Source: Protula sp. h YS-2021 (lineage: Eukaryota; Annelida; Polychaeta; Sabellida; Serpulidae). Taken from it: a stretch of DNA of 64,000 bases. Numbering within the stretch: the first letter of the stretch is position 1; every line of letters begins with the position of its first letter. Shown here piece by piece: positions 15,736 through 27,492 of this stretch. The stretch is taken from the NCBI GenBank assembly GCA_949752745.1, contig OX457024.1, forward strand, positions 103,835,690 to 103,899,689, in the 5' to 3' direction. A program made the translations under genes and the position numbers. The notes under the pieces are model-generated. The model was given only the letters and a program-made list of their open reading frames with translations, did not search any database and was not told the DNA's origin.

Positions 15736-15894
15736 TTTTTAGGGTCTGTTGCCATGGTTACACTGATTGACAGGTGGAGTGCGTTGGCTTCATGATGATT
15801 GACTCGGCCAAACCACTTTCGCTCCAGACAGCATCATCTCAGTATGACGCCATGATGACGTCACAGAGGGTCGCGCCTATCCTAACGCTTATCA
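15736..15894. other. Flank between the G-tract repeat and the CRE/ETS array
   Basis: No gene is seen. One TGACGTCA palindrome occurs at 15,856-15,863. Confidence 0.5.
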
Positions 15895-16143
15895 TGACTT
15901 CCGGTCCAGACATGATGACGTCACTTCCGGTCCAGACAATACTTCCGGTCCAGACATGATGACGTCACTTCCACTCCAGACAGCACTTCCGGTCTAGACA
16001 GCACTTCCGGTCTAGACAGCACTTCCGGTCTAGACAGCACTTCCGGTCTAGACAGCACTTCCGGTCTAGACAGCACTTCCGGTCCAGACATGATGACGTC
16101 ACTTCCAGACATGATGACGTCATTTCCAGACAGTATGACGTCA
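15895..16143. repeat. Minisatellite combining ETS-like and CRE motifs
   Basis: ACTTCCGGTCTAGACAGC is repeated six to seven times as an 18-bp unit (15,984-16,090) and flanked by variants containing CATGATGACGTCA. Five CRE palindromes TGACGTCA are in this span (15,916, 15,960, 16,094, 16,115, 16,136). ACTTCCGGT is the reverse complement of the ETS consensus ACCGGAAGT. Whether this acts as a promoter or enhancer is untested. Confidence 0.75.
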
Positions 16144-17954
16144 TCAAGTGCGCTGGAACCCCCATTATCATACTACTATTGGTTGACATGTCACCGGTTG
16201 ACATTTCACTGGCTAGCATGTCAGTGGTTTACATGCCATTGCAAATGTCCATAATTGCGTTGGCGTCCAACAAAATTTCAAATACAAAATAAAGCATTTC
16301 TCAATTGTGCAATCGCTTCATGAAGCACAATATAATGTTGAATGGCTGTTTTTAAAGCGAATTCATATGCGTAAATACCCGAAAGTTTTAAAAAATCCTT
16401 CAGGAAAGGCTGAAACAAAATACCAGCGCTTTATTGCGTTCGTCAGTCAAAGATTTCAATGATAGATTAAAACTGCCATCGATATTTAGGAGCCATTCCG
16501 ACAACTTGGCATGCGTAAGATTGATATTCAAGCGGAAACCATCCATACCAGATGAGCGGAGGTCGGTTGTCGCGTCCGCTTGTCCGGAAATAGAACCGAA
16601 TAATTTCGATAATACGGCATGTTAAAAACACCCCCCCCCCCACCCAACCTCAGAAAGAATAAAACAGGAAGGCTACTCGGCTCAGTCTTTCTGTTTTAGT
16701 CGTTTTCTTAAATTCATTGGTCACGTGATCTGTATTGCAATGACGAAGGCAATGTTATTGACCTGAATTTTACACCTTTCCACCCCCACCTTGTGTCTTT
16801 ATCACAGACCTATGGAGTATAAACTCTTAAAGGGAAATGGGGTGTCTCTGCGCCATCTAGCGATCGAAATGTGCATTACATTGAATATCACTGAGTTTGA
16901 ATCCATGTTTACACAGTATAAATAACTACTAAATCTGTCTAGATCGAAAAATTATTTTCAAAGACAAATATGGTCGTGTCCAGAAATGGTCTGTATTGAT
17001 ATTTTGTTCCTAGAAGGGCCTGTGTTGATATATTGTCCATTAAAATCATATTACACTGTTTTCACATATTTATCCATTGAGTCAATGGGATTTTGTCAAA
17101 AAGATTGTATAATTCTCTTATTGATACGGTGACATATATTTTTTATTTGCTTAAAACATTTCATATGACGTGTTCTTCAAACAGGGAAAAAATGAGGCAA
17201 TTGTCAATTGTGATTATGAGTGAATTTTGCGTTTTGATTGAAATTTCTTGGTTTTCCCAGTGGTTTCTATAGTTAAAGTATGTACCTCTCAGCGTCTTTA
17301 TTTCTCTTATAACATCGATGACCCCCCTTTTTCTTTTCAATTTTTGAATGTATACCCTAAAAGCATTAAACTGTGAAAGTATGAAGGAAATGTCAATTGT
17401 AGGTGAGATGCCCGCATTTCCCTTTAACTGTTGCCTCTGTTTTGTAATATGTTCGTTCGAAGTTCGTTCCTCAAATCCTTCGTGGGAACTTCGAACGCCA
17501 GAGCTCCACCAGCGTCACAACGGACGGAAAACAGGGAACGACCCTGCAGAAAATGCGCTCCTGCATCCTGTTGACTCTCATTAAATTCCTTAACTCCCCT
17601 TCCCCCCTCTTTCCCTCGCCATCCGCACCACCCTCCTCCCTCCACCTGGACTGTAGCGAGTATGGAACGAGTTTCACTCGGAGAGGACCATTGGCTTACT
17701 AGCTCTCACGGCATTGTGGTGCATCTGGTCTGAAGTACGCAGTGATTAATGACAACTGGAGGAAAAGACGCTGTGCACCATTCTCTCGTCAGCTATCAGC
17801 TGTAAATCATAACTAGAACAACAGCACAGCGTTCTAGTTATAAATGAACCAATAAGAAACGCTTAATTACAGTGACATCTTTGAAGATAAATCAAGCTGT
17901 CTTAAGGACAGACACGTGCTCTTTGTTTTATATAGTCGTACATAGCGTGTGAAG
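16144..17954. other. Upstream region of the receptor gene, no gene seen
   Basis: The content is mostly AT-rich with a C run at 16,628-16,641 and a pyrimidine-rich stretch at 17,586-17,645. TGACATGTCA-like words occur near 16,180-16,240. The receptor's 5' UTR and promoter should lie toward the right end; a possible TATA-like word, TTATATAG, is at 17,929-17,936. Confidence 0.5.
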
Positions 17955-18617
17955 ATGGAGAATGACTTAACATGTGACGTGCGATCACTTCGCAGGGATT
18001 ATACTGGATTATTTGGGACAACAGAACTATCTGGATTACACAATATTACAAATATGAACTGCACTAACGTTTCTATAAATACAACATGTCCCGCACCTTT
18101 GGGTAACCACACTGCAGGACTGGACAGGTGCATAGAAAACACAACATGGTTAAATCAATCCGGGAATCCATTCGTGAACTTGCAAGTTCCAAAAGAATTG
18201 ACATTTACTGAAGACAGTTTGGTATCCATTATCGCATACAGCATATTATTTTGCATATCTGCATCTGGTAATCTGTTGGTGTTTATCACGCTTTTTCGGA
18301 ATCGGCATCGCAAATCTCGCGTGAATTTATTCATAATGCATTTATCTATAGCGGATATGATTGTGACGTTCGTTATGATGCCCATGGAGATCGCATGGCA
18401 CGTTACGGTGGCCTGGAAGGCCGGGGATATCGCTTGCAGAATCCTGATGTTTTTCCGTGCTTTTGGCTTCTATTTATCTTCGTCAATTTTGATCACAATC
18501 AGTTTGGATCGCTTCTTTGCTATTACGCAACCTTTGAACTTAAGTGACGCGGGAAAGAGGGCAAAAGCGATGCTGGTCCTCGCCTGGCTCTTCAGTACCT
18601 GTGCAAGCACTCCCCAG
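17955..18617 (+). CDS. GnRH/corazonin/AKH-type G-protein-coupled receptor, exon 1
   Basis: This exon encodes 221 residues: an extracellular N-terminus with seven N-glycosylation sequons, TM1 (about 89-113, SGNLLVF), TM2 (about 123-147, HLSIADM), TM3 (about 160-184) ending in DRF instead of DRY, and TM4 to about 221. The TM3 segment CRILMFFRAFGFYLSSS is typical of the GnRH/AKH/corazonin receptor group, which binds peptide hormones and usually signals through Gq. I start at the ATG at 17,955, since the preceding codon in frame is GTG. The exon ends CCCCAG before GTAATT (phase 0). Which subgroup it belongs to cannot be settled without the rest. Confidence 0.88.
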
Positions 18618-18639
18618 GTAATTCATGTCCTTGTAACCC

Positions 18640-18790
18640 CCACCCGAGGCTTTTATCCCCGAAGGGAGGAAGGTGGGCTATAGGTTTGGCTGTTGTGTGT
18701 CTGTCTGCCTCTGCCCTTTGGCGATCTGCCTGTCTGTCCATCCGTCAGTCTGTCCATCGTCGGCTGTTACTCCAACCCTGATAATCAATT
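18640..18790. repeat. Dispersed repeat end with TGTCTG/TCCGTC tract
   Basis: CCCGAGGCTTTTATCCCCGA is followed by a pyrimidine tract of TCTGTC and CCGTC words. Similar junctions occur at 36,037, 40,578 and, inverted, 44,255-44,340, so this is the end of a dispersed element. Confidence 0.5.
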
Positions 18791-20276
18791 CCCTACGATA
18801 TTTAGTATAAAGATCACCATGCTACTTGTAAGTGCACTTCGTTCTTGTTTTGGCCTTTACCCAGTTTCAAGATCTAAATGGCTGCCATCCTCTATTTTAA
18901 GTTTTGGTTGGGGGCTGTGCTCGGTGCTTTTTTTATGGTGGAGGGGGTGGGGGGCTTCGTCTGGCAAGTTTTTAAAATAAGTACTCTACCGTCTGTTTTA
19001 TATTTTCCCATGTATGCAATGGTAATTAGTTCCTTCACGTGGTAGGTTAACACAGTGCGTCACACCGAGCATACAGATCCAGCTATTTGGTTTGGAATAG
19101 AACCAAAACCGAAGTGCATTACATCTGAATGAATTCCAGGAATCAGTCTTTAGCATTGCTTAATACTTTCTCAACGATTGATAGGACCTTCATGAACCAC
19201 GCAAAAAAAAAAAAAAGAAAGAAATTTTATATTTTTGAGAACTTAGTGACTGATTCCCTTTAGATAACCAAGGTGACAAGTCTGAAATGTTGCTATAGGA
19301 ATCATATTGACAAGGCGTCAATATGACGTCAGTCTCACAAGTTGAGGTCTAACTCTTTGACAGAAAAATTAAAATGTATTATAAGAGTTTTTTTAAAGCT
19401 AAAATTGTTGCATTATCGTGTGGATGTGACTTTAAAAAATAAAAGAATCATCGAGAATGCAGTGACGAATTTCTGACAAAGTCTGCTGATAAAAGAGCGT
19501 TAAACGACGGAATTTTTTTTTTTTTTTTTTAAACGACGGAAATGACAAAGCCCATTTTGTTGGTAATTACTTAATATTGACAGCATTTTAACACATTTCA
19601 ACATGCATGTGGGGTTGATGGATGAAGATATTGTAATATCAATTGTTCTATAACCTTTCTATCTTTGTATCATTTCTTACAGAGACCTGTCTCTTCGTTT
19701 GCTTCATTGATTCTGAAGGGAAAAATTTGCACGTTTTTTTTTACCCCGCATTTATAGTAATTATTGATATTCTATTATAGTCTTTTCCTTGATTTTTAGA
19801 ACATTCAAGCTCTGAATTTTTTAGATAATGTTTTCCTTGATTCGAAGAACCAAAATCCAGCACTTCCGGGTAACCATTTTATGTGTTCAGATTTTCCAAA
19901 CCCGGACACGCCACCATGCTCTACCATTTTATTAATGCATGTAAAAGCGCGTCAAGCATATGTCATAACAATCTGTGTGTTATAGCGGCGAGTCTGTTGT
20001 CAAAAAGGACTGGTTACAAAAAAAATGCAACGAGCACGCATTGACATATTTTGATTAAACTTTAAGAACATTAACTGGATGTGAAATACATGACCGCCTA
20101 TAAATTTTAAACATTTTCAAAAGATCACTATGAACGGTATCCAAATATTTTCCAACTGGACTTTTAAGAATCGGACATTTTGTCAACCTGGACTTTTTCC
20201 AAGCAGACACTTTCCAGCTGGATATTTTCCAACCGCAGCATTTGTTTATTTTTCTAATTAAAAAAAAGTGTGTTTG

Positions 20277-20309
<33 letters not shown>

Positions 20310-20440
20310 TAATCAAGAGTTCTGTTGCAGTTTTTGTGCAGGAGTTCTGTTGAATTTGAAGATTACCCACATGTTTTTTTTGCCTTACGATGCGCTTTTT
20401 ATTAAAGAGTCAAGTACCGTGTTATTCATGCGAGGTTATC
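18791..20440. other. Intronic DNA with small repeats
   Basis: No gene is seen. A degenerate array with GGAC(A/T)TTT and TTTTCCAACTGGA words lies at 20,145-20,240. An ATT microsatellite lies at 20,278-20,311. Confidence 0.5.
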
Positions 20441-20788
20441 CGTTATATATATGGTGCTGGTGCCTCTCATCGGTGTCTTCTCGCATATCTGGCACTTGTA
20501 ACCGTCTGTCGTAGGAGTCAGCTCGGAGCGGTGATGTGACGTCAGTCCTGTTCTGGATGCACGCGTCTTCCCGCACGTCTGGCACTTGTAACCGTCTGTC
20601 GCTAGAGTCACCTCGGAGCGGTGATGTGACGTCAGTCCTGTTCTGGATGCACGCGTCTTCCGGCGCGTCTGGCACTTGTAACCGTCTGTCGTTGGAGTCG
20701 CCTCGGAGCAGCTCTTCATCAGTGTGCGTTTCTCTGCCAGATCATCTGTTCGAAGCTTTTCACTTCCACACGGCACATGAGTCTCCAC
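20426..20788 (-). pseudogene. Tandem C2H2-like finger repeat, decayed
   Basis: A 90-bp unit is present about three times (repeat starts near 20,522, 20,612 and 20,702). On the minus strand each unit encodes DGYKCQTCGKTRASRTGLTS followed by HHR. The C-x2-C-x12-H spacing is finger-like, but the second histidine is displaced. Similar CxxCG...SRTGLxSH motifs occur at the ends of some LINE reverse-transcriptase proteins. No start, polymerase domain or splice context is seen, so it is probably a relic. Confidence 0.4.
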
Positions 20789-20884
20789 AAGCCCCTGGAC
20801 TGGTCCTCATGTTCGTATACCTTTGTGTCTCTCTTGTACGAATTCATATTGGACTTTAGCGTGTTTATTATCGAAGACGGTATC

Positions 20885-21712
20885 CGGACATTAACGGCGA
20901 CGGCCATAACGGAGAAGACCAAAACGGCGACGGCCAAAACGGCGATGACGAAAACTGCGACAAGTGCAACCCCGGACAAAACGGCGACGCAGTTTTTTTT
21001 TAAGTTTATGCTTTAAAACGCTTATTAAAAAAAAAAAAGTAACCGACACAGTTTATTTAACTGTCAGAGAGAAATAAATTTGAACACAGTGCAGTATTTC
21101 TCCCAACGTACGTGCCCTTCCTGTCACCAGTCACTCTCAGTAATCTGCTCAAGGAATGGTTTACTCACTTACCTTTTCTCAGGTAAAAACTGAAAATTAT
21201 TTTCTCAGGTAAAATAAAATTTCATCTTATCTTTCATTGGTGTGGATTCGTATATAATAACAGCATTTCACATAACCGATACAGATTAGCTTATTAAGGC
21301 GATTAAAACATCGGTCTTCCATTGCTGATTATCCGAAGTCCTTTTAATGGCATTTTTATTTTGCCTTTTATTGATGTGGAATCACGTGTAATAACGGATT
21401 AATGGGCACAGTCCCTAAATACAATTGTCTTTCAAAATGTAATTATTTACCCCCCCCCCCCACGATGGATTATCGTATAATTGCAATTAGGAATATATGA
21501 GAAAATAAGTGTTAAATTATCCATTTTATTTTGCCCTTAAAATTTAAATATTGGTTCAAATTATACTTATCTTCAAGTAGAAATGAGTTGATTTATCTGG
21601 CAACACTATTCTTTGTATTTTGATTTTCAACATCTTCGTCGCCGTTTTGTTCAGGGTTGCACTTGTCGCCGTTTTGGCCATCGCCGTTTCTGCCGTCGCC
21701 GTTTTGTCCGGG
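20885..21712. repeat. 15-bp AAAACGGCGACGGCC arrays in inverted orientation
   Basis: Units of 15 bp (AAAACGGCGACGGCC) lie at 20,885-20,995. The inverse (GCCATCGCCGTTTT) lies at 21,645-21,712, with about 650 bp of AT-rich sequence between. Both share a GTGCAACC/GGTTGCAC interruption, so they are related copies, probably the ends of one foldback element. Confidence 0.6.
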
Positions 21713-21715
21713 ATT

Positions 21716-22024
21716 CGTTGGAATTCTCATCAGGTATCTGCTCCGTATGGATGCCTGCGCCTTGTCTGCTCACAGTATTCAAGACATACAGATTATTGCA
21801 CACAGACTTGCTGATGCGGCCTTACTAAAACTCAAAACATTGTATCAACCTGCCGCTGATAATCGACACATTGACCTGTCTTCGATGAATCCCGGACAAA
21901 ACGGCGACTGCAGAAAAACGCTGCATCAGCAAGTCTGTCTGTAATAATCTGTGTGTCTTGAAGACTGTGAGCAGATGAGGCGCAGTCATCCATACAGAGC
22001 AGATACCTGATGAGAATTCCAACC
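21716..22024. repeat. Inverted repeat with arms of about 105 bp
   Basis: The segment from TTGGAATTCTCATCAGGTAT at about 21,718 to 21,820 returns as its reverse complement from about 21,917 to 22,024, with scattered mismatches. About 95 bp lie between. This is a foldback structure; together with the neighbouring 15-bp arrays it may be part of one mobile element. Confidence 0.65.
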
Positions 22025-23384
22025 AATGTAAAACCTGGTGAATCCGGACAGCGATGGAACTGACAAAATATATCCGGATTAGCAAGGTGTCCGGATTACT
22101 CAGGTTATGCAATAATAGATTGATTTATCTACTAAATTACTCATTGGTGGTAATGTAGCCAATTTGTCCAGCCCATGTATTTCTTGGGTATTTTGTTCCT
22201 CAATTTTGCTCATGTTGTAAAGATTCCCATCAATCTACGAGATCATCGCTAAATTCCATCACAGAATTTTTTAAGTTTAATTGAGTTGAATGATCAATTA
22301 CATTAGAACTGGCCAACATGAATTGAAAACAGAAAATTGTCCCCTTACGATCCGTTAAAATTAATTGAATTGAGCCAAATACTACATAATTTACCAACAT
22401 ATCTTTCAACAAGATTCGCACAATTATGTTTCCGCTTTTCTCACAATTTCCAATTTTGATTAGCAACACCATTCGGTTAATTAGAAGAATACCAGACGCT
22501 TAAACATGTAACCCACTTGGGACTAGACAAGACGAGCGTTTACGGGATGAGGCAGTTCCCAATGAGGAGCAGTCCTGTTGCTTGTCCGAATTACATGAGT
22601 TTTTCATACAATAAAACCTATAATTGAGTCTGAAAAATTGTGTCCTATGTCTGAATTAGGGAGGTGTTCGTATTATCTAGCTTCTTATTACACAGAAATC
22701 AATAAAAAAAGGGACTGAAATATTTTGTTCGAATTAGGGAGGTGCAATCATTAAACAGGTTTGCCCCGAGACAGGTTTTACTGTATTTAGTATGCGCGAC
22801 AGATCTACGCGGATTGAAGACGTTGCCTTCAGAACGCCCTTGCATGTACCACACCTTTAACAAGGTCGCCGAATGCAGATCTAAGCATCAATGAGAACAC
22901 TAAGACACAGCCTTGTTTCATACCATTGCTGATTTAGAACTGGACTGAGAAATCACCGCTTTCTCTCACTCTTCCCACCATGTCATCACTGAACACACAT
23001 CGCCATGATTATCTACTCTGAGCAGCCTGTTTGGCTTAGGAGCTTCCATAGCCCTTCCTTACTCACCGTTTCGAAGGCTTTTGTGAGGTGCACAAATATA
23101 GGGGAACCCCGGGATCGGACCACTCCGAAATTAGACCCATTCTGCTGTTACTTCCACTTTCCTACAGAACCGGAAATCTTGCATCTGACCATTTTCTCAG
23201 TCCGAAGTGGGCAATTTAACCCCACAATTGGGGACGGCCATCTCGAATCATGCAGTGAGTGAGCAAATGATCTACTGTGTACAGGGAGCCGCGCGGTCGC
23301 GTGATATTGGTTTACTGCATTAGCGTGCAATGTGGGTGAGTTACATGATCCCTAATTGGAGACGATGGGGTGATGCAAAGAGAA
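22025..23384. other. Intronic DNA, no gene seen
   Basis: AT-rich sequence. Fragments such as GTCCGGATTACTCAGG (about 22,085) and AGACAGGTTTTACTGT (about 22,770) resemble the 40-bp satellite at 49.8 kb. Confidence 0.4.
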
Positions 23385-24390
23385 CAACAGCGTGACGGAC
23401 ACAACGTTCACGGACACAACGTCCATGGACAGAACGTCAACAGACAGAACGCCCACGGACAGAACGTTCACGGACACAACGTCCATGGACACAACGTCAA
23501 CAGACACAACGTACACGCATTGTACTGGGACAAAACGTCCACTTTATAGAAATTATGAAACCTCATAACAAGAGCTAAAAAGAAAACATACTTTGAATTT
23601 GAAACTTTTATGTATTAATTAATCACTTCAGTTTCTCTGGATAGTGCTGTGTTATCACCTAAAGTACTACATATGCCACAAACTAATTGCAATAAAATCA
23701 TATCAGTCTTTTGCTTCTTTGATTTCACTTAAAGTACAACGTATGCTAAAACGAATGGCAATAAAATCACATCAGTCGTTTGCTACTTTGCTTTTAAAAC
23801 TGTTTGAAGTCGTTCAAAACGTATTCATCGCCTCCCTGATGCTCGCGGTTTACACAACGCTAACGAATGTTGAGTTCAAGGCTCCTAAGCGATCAAGACT
23901 GAGGTTCTTCAGGCGCTGTTGAAGGGCAGTATATTCCTTTCTGATTCTCCTTTTGGGAGGGTCTCCACGACCGTCCTGCACAATAAGTGTACGCACTGCA
24001 ATATCCTCGCGCTTAATGGCGGCAACGACATTCCAAATTGACGGATCGTTATGTCCAACAAGATGGAAGAAACGGTTGTTGATTAGTTATTCGTGCGGGG
24101 CTCGTCCCTCGGCGTTGCCTCATGGACGCTCCATAATGTCGGTGGGTATCTAGGGGGTACTCGGCGCATTCGAACGAGGGCTTCACCATTACGTCCAGAG
24201 GCACCTTGTGCCCTTCTAAAGGTACCGGTCACGCATTGCCATATCTCCATTCATTAACTTCTATTTGTTGATATTCAAATAATAATAATTTGCACACATT
24301 ATTCTGCGAAAGTGGACGTTCTGTCCAAGTTTTTATTTGTGGGCGTTCTGTCCGTGGACGTTGTGTCCGTGGACGTTCTGTCTGGAAACC
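23385..24390. mobile_element. Foldback-like element with 15-bp repeat ends
   Basis: The left end holds about nine 15-bp units, GGACACAACGTCCAT and variants (23,397-23,530). The right end holds the inverse, GTGGACGTTGTGTCC and variants (24,311-24,383). The interior has a 77-bp tandem duplication (23,645-23,800) but no transposase. A non-autonomous element is inferred. Confidence 0.5.
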
Positions 24391-25220
24391 GTACAAAAGA
24401 CCGCTCTTTTTTCTCAAACATTTCAATTGCAATTAAAGATAATGAAAGCATTGCAGGCGAATGAAATAAAAGAAATTAAATTTTCTCTCAGGGATAAAAT
24501 TGAAATAATATAATTGTGCAAAACTGGTCAGCCTTCGAGAAGTTGGGCCAGCTGTGGGCCAGGTGGCCAGTTCAAGTCGCATGTCTGACCTCCCTTCCAG
24601 ACTGAAAACGCTTCACAGAACGCAGTTGTGTAGGCCAAATGTTCATCCGAGCAATCAACAACGGATAAATTCAACGCGCGCAAGCAAGATGGGATATTCA
24701 TTTTATAACTCAATGTGATTACATTGATTTGCTCTATTACCAGATTCATATTTGTATGTCATCTAATGTATTTTTTTTGTTTCAAAGGCTGCAATAAATT
24801 GCTGAAAGATCGGTAATTGCTGTTTAGTTTACTCAAATATACAAAAAAAAACCAAGCACATATGATCATTCAGACCCCTAAGAAGTCCTTAAAATGCCGC
24901 ACCCCAGGAACAGATGGTCGTAATTCCGGGGTTCCGCTTGATAGTGTTTCGCCGAATGTCCTGCTCCCATTACTTATAATCCACCTAGAAATGCGCCATC
25001 GGCAAGTACGACTTTTCGTAGAAATTTTTGTAAAAGAAATATGCCGTGTATGTTTTTTGTTTCTGTGTTTTTTTTCCGAACAGATTGTGAAATTCTGTGC
25101 CCCCTCTGTGCCCCCTAGATAATATTTAGATGTGATTTGGATAGGATTTGGATAGAGTACGGATAGAAATTGGATAGGATTTCGATTAAAAGTTTGCTCG
25201 AAAAATTGTCGCTGACGAAA
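24391..25220. other. Intronic DNA, no gene seen
   Basis: No conserved coding sequence or tandem array recognised, apart from short GATTTGGATAG words at 25,133-25,185. Confidence 0.4.
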
Positions 25221-26079
25221 AGTCGCTTTTCGGGATACCGGCAGGCTATGCACCGAGAGAATCAGTAGGGCGATGAGTGGATTTGCTACAGACGCTGATG
25301 TGTCGCTTGTCGGTATACCGGCAGGCTATGCACCGAGAGAATCAGTAGGGCGATGAGTGGATTTGCTACAGACGCTGATGTGTCGCTTGTCGGTATACCG
25401 GCAGGCTATGCACCGAGAGAATCAGTAGGGCGATGAGTGGATTTGCTGCAGACGCTGATGTGTCGCTTGTCGGGATTCCGGCAGGCTATGCACCGAGTGA
25501 ATCAGAGGGCGATGAGTGGATTTGCTACAGACGCTGATGTGGCCATGGACCACAATTACATTTCCTGGTAGAACATAAACACGCAAGGAGTAAAAACAAA
25601 AGCAGTGCCGCGGTAAATGTATTATTATTTAACACATGTGCAGTCAATAAATAAAAGTTATTGTTGTAAAATATTCACAATAGGCTGAATTGTTCTAGGA
25701 AAAAATATTGCTGTGAAATATTTATTGGTTTATGCGTAACATTTTTTTTTAAAATCAGCAAAATATAGGTGGAAATCGGCCAAAACTTGGGACTCGCACG
25801 GTTGCTATTTTCCAATCAGCATAGCAAAAAATCGAATCGAAAGACCCCCATTTTTCTGGCTATTTCTGTTCTTCTAAAGGTTCAGTACATCTGATTTTGT
25901 GGTTGTTTTAGATCGTGCAATGTTGTGGAGAGTGCCAGATTTCAAAATGTTATACAGAAAGTCTATGTAAAATTAATTGTGGTCCATGGCCATGTGTCGC
26001 TTGTCGGGATACCGGCAGGCTATGCACCGAGAGAATCAGGAGGGCGATGAGTGGATTTGCCACAGACGCTTTTGCCACA
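25221..26079. repeat. 80-bp minisatellite, interrupted by a MITE
   Basis: Four units with exact 80-bp spacing contain ATACCGGCAGGCTATGCACC (25,235, 25,315, 25,395, 25,475). One further unit follows the inserted element, at 25,992-26,079. The array was therefore present before the insertion. Confidence 0.85.
25541..25991. mobile_element. 451-bp MITE with 18-bp TIRs and ATGT target duplication
   Basis: Left end GGCCATGGACCACAATTA and right end TAATTGTGGTCCATGGCC are perfect inverted copies. ATGT flanks both sides (25,537-25,540 and 25,992-25,995), and removing the insert restores the 80-bp satellite phase. There is no coding capacity. The superfamily is not assigned. Confidence 0.75.
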
Positions 26080-27016
26080 AACGCTGATGTTGGTCATATA
26101 TGTACCAGCAAAGTAACAGAGATAATAATCGGTAGATTCGCTATCGACACTTGCTAATATTCGAGCGTGATAGTATTGTAGCAAGGAATTGACTTATTGT
26201 AAGAGCTTACTTTTTTCTGTCTCATGCAGTGAAGTCTTTATCGTGGAAGAATCTGTCTTATTTCTTTTACGCAACCCCTACATTTGAAAAAAAATACCGC
26301 GCGGTTGGAAAATGTGTAGTTGGCAAATATTTGGAACAGGTCCCGTTGGAAATTGTCAAGTTAGCAAATGTCGGTTGGAAAATGTCCAGTTGGCAAATAT
26401 CGTTTGGAAAATGTCCAGTTGGCAAATATTTGGAAAAGACCCCGTTGGAAAATGTTTAGTTAGCTAATATTAAGTTAAAAAATGTCGGTTGGGAAATGTC
26501 CAGTTGAAAAGTTTTCCCTATTCGTGTAAACGCGAAATTAGTCAATATCTGCTGTCTATTGGTGAAGTACACGAATTCCAGCACGAATTCAAGCACATTA
26601 TTTGTTGATCAGAAATCAGTTAGAATAAATGTTAGTCCACGTCTTTTGTCTGAACTAGTCTTTGTTATTTGCAAAGAATACTGACATTAAAACAACATTA
26701 CGTTCAGGTGTGCAGTAAATTTATGTTTTAAATCATGAGCTGACGCAGCCCGCTCATAAAAAAGCTGTAAAGCTCAGAATGCAACGTTTTAAGATTTGTC
26801 GCAAAAGTACGCAGTTTGCAATCTTCAGTCCGTTGTTATAAAACAGCTGACCTCTGATGAGAGCGGTCTGTCATACATAAACACAGAGCAGGTAGATATT
26901 TTAAAAATTAGTTCCTTATTTTTATGAGCGGAATCCCCAAAAAGGTGATAAAAAGTGTCATAAACAACAGACCGAACCACCGCAGAGGTTGGCAGTTGGA
27001 CAACAACGGTCTTCAG
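26080..27016. repeat. Intronic DNA with TTGGAAAATGTCCAG array
   Basis: A degenerate array of 14-15-bp units, TTGGAAAATGTCCAG and TTGGCAAATATTTGG, lies at 26,303-26,512. An inverted pair CCGCTCATAAAAA (26,750) and TTTTTATGAGCGG (26,924) follows. No gene is seen. Confidence 0.5.
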
Positions 27017-27241
27017 TCATGCACGTCGTGTTTTCCGCGCGTCTAACAAACACAAATTGTGGACGCGATTGTACTGTGTATGTGCGGCATTTTGTATTGT
27101 ATGTTGTAGAGCGTCACTGGTGTAGGGATAAAGAACCAGCCCTATGCCTGTATAAGTAATCCCGTAAATAATATACTGGAAGAGCGACGTTGTTTTAGCG
27201 CGAAGAACAGTCGCTGCATATGGGCGTGGTTGTACTATCAA
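27017..27241 (-). CDS. Unrecognised ORF overlapping the 27,238 ORF, possible continuation
   Basis: The frame has 74 codons, opening with TTG at 27,241 at the TGA of the preceding ORF. It has a hydrophobic segment LFQYIIYGITYTGIGLVLYP, which could be a membrane helix, and ends in a basic tail. There is no in-frame ATG, so it would need a frame change, splicing or reinitiation. It may be the rest of a decayed gene. No family is recognised. Confidence 0.25.
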   Translation of the reverse strand: MIVQPRPYAATVLRAKTTSLFQYIIYGITYTGIGLVLYPYTSDALQHTIQNAAHTQYNRVHNLCLLDARKTRRA

Positions 27242-27492
27242 AGTAGACGTGTCCCTTGGTCTGCGATCATTCCGTGTATTAGAATATGAACACGGCCACT
27301 TATCACGTCTGATTTAAGTAACCGATAAGAAGCTTGCGCATCCCCAGATTCCAATGTTTCTAGTTGTCGTTCTGTCTCACTTTCTAAAAAATCTGTCATG
27401 GGTGGTATTTCCGGCGAGCGATAATATGATACAGTTGGCTTTTGTTGCCTATGCGTTGTTGGCTTAAATCCGCGCCTTTTCACATTGCGCAT
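27238..27492 (-). CDS. Unrecognised 84-residue ORF next to a hairpin
   Basis: It starts at a genuine ATG, has a basic N-terminus (MRNVKRRGFKPTTHRQQK) and an acidic helical middle (DFLESETERQLETLESGD). It lies 112 bp downstream of a TATAAAGG on the same strand and next to a 22-bp-arm hairpin. The amino-acid mix looks protein-like rather than random, but I cannot assign a family. A virus-derived fragment is one possibility. Confidence 0.3.
   Translation of the reverse strand: MRNVKRRGFKPTTHRQQKPTVSYYRSPEIPPMTDFLESETERQLETLESGDAQASYRLLKSDVISGRVHILIHGMIADQGTRLL

Larger units (their letters stand above)
1..15740. mobile_element. Polinton/Maverick (adintovirus-like) element, left tip cut by window
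   Basis: The full Polinton gene set is visible: protein-primed family B DNA polymerase, DDE integrase with chromodomain, FtsK/A32-type packaging ATPase, adenain-like protease, double-jelly-roll major capsid and penton, plus accessory genes. The ends are inverted copies of each other: positions 1-662 match the reverse complement of 14,789-15,432. The left end continues before base 1, so the target-site duplication cannot be tested. The right border is uncertain; 15,740 is the end of a G-rich repeat just outside the TIR gene. No gene contains a premature stop, which suggests recent insertion or purifying selection. The two arms are transcribed toward each other and meet near 6.1 kb. Confidence 0.95.

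Noticed and set aside
15495..15755. Proline-rich extension of the right TIR gene
   Set aside because: Comes from the G-tract minisatellite; the tandem ATGs at 15,520 and 15,517 are a better start.
18618..18683. Continuation of receptor reading frame to 18,683
   Set aside because: The sequence past the CAG/GTAATT donor does not match the receptor family and runs into a dispersed repeat; exon 2 at 61,837 continues the family pattern.
25221..25540. CRISPR-like regular spacing
   Set aside because: The 80-bp units are repeated in full with no variable spacers, and the genome is animal.
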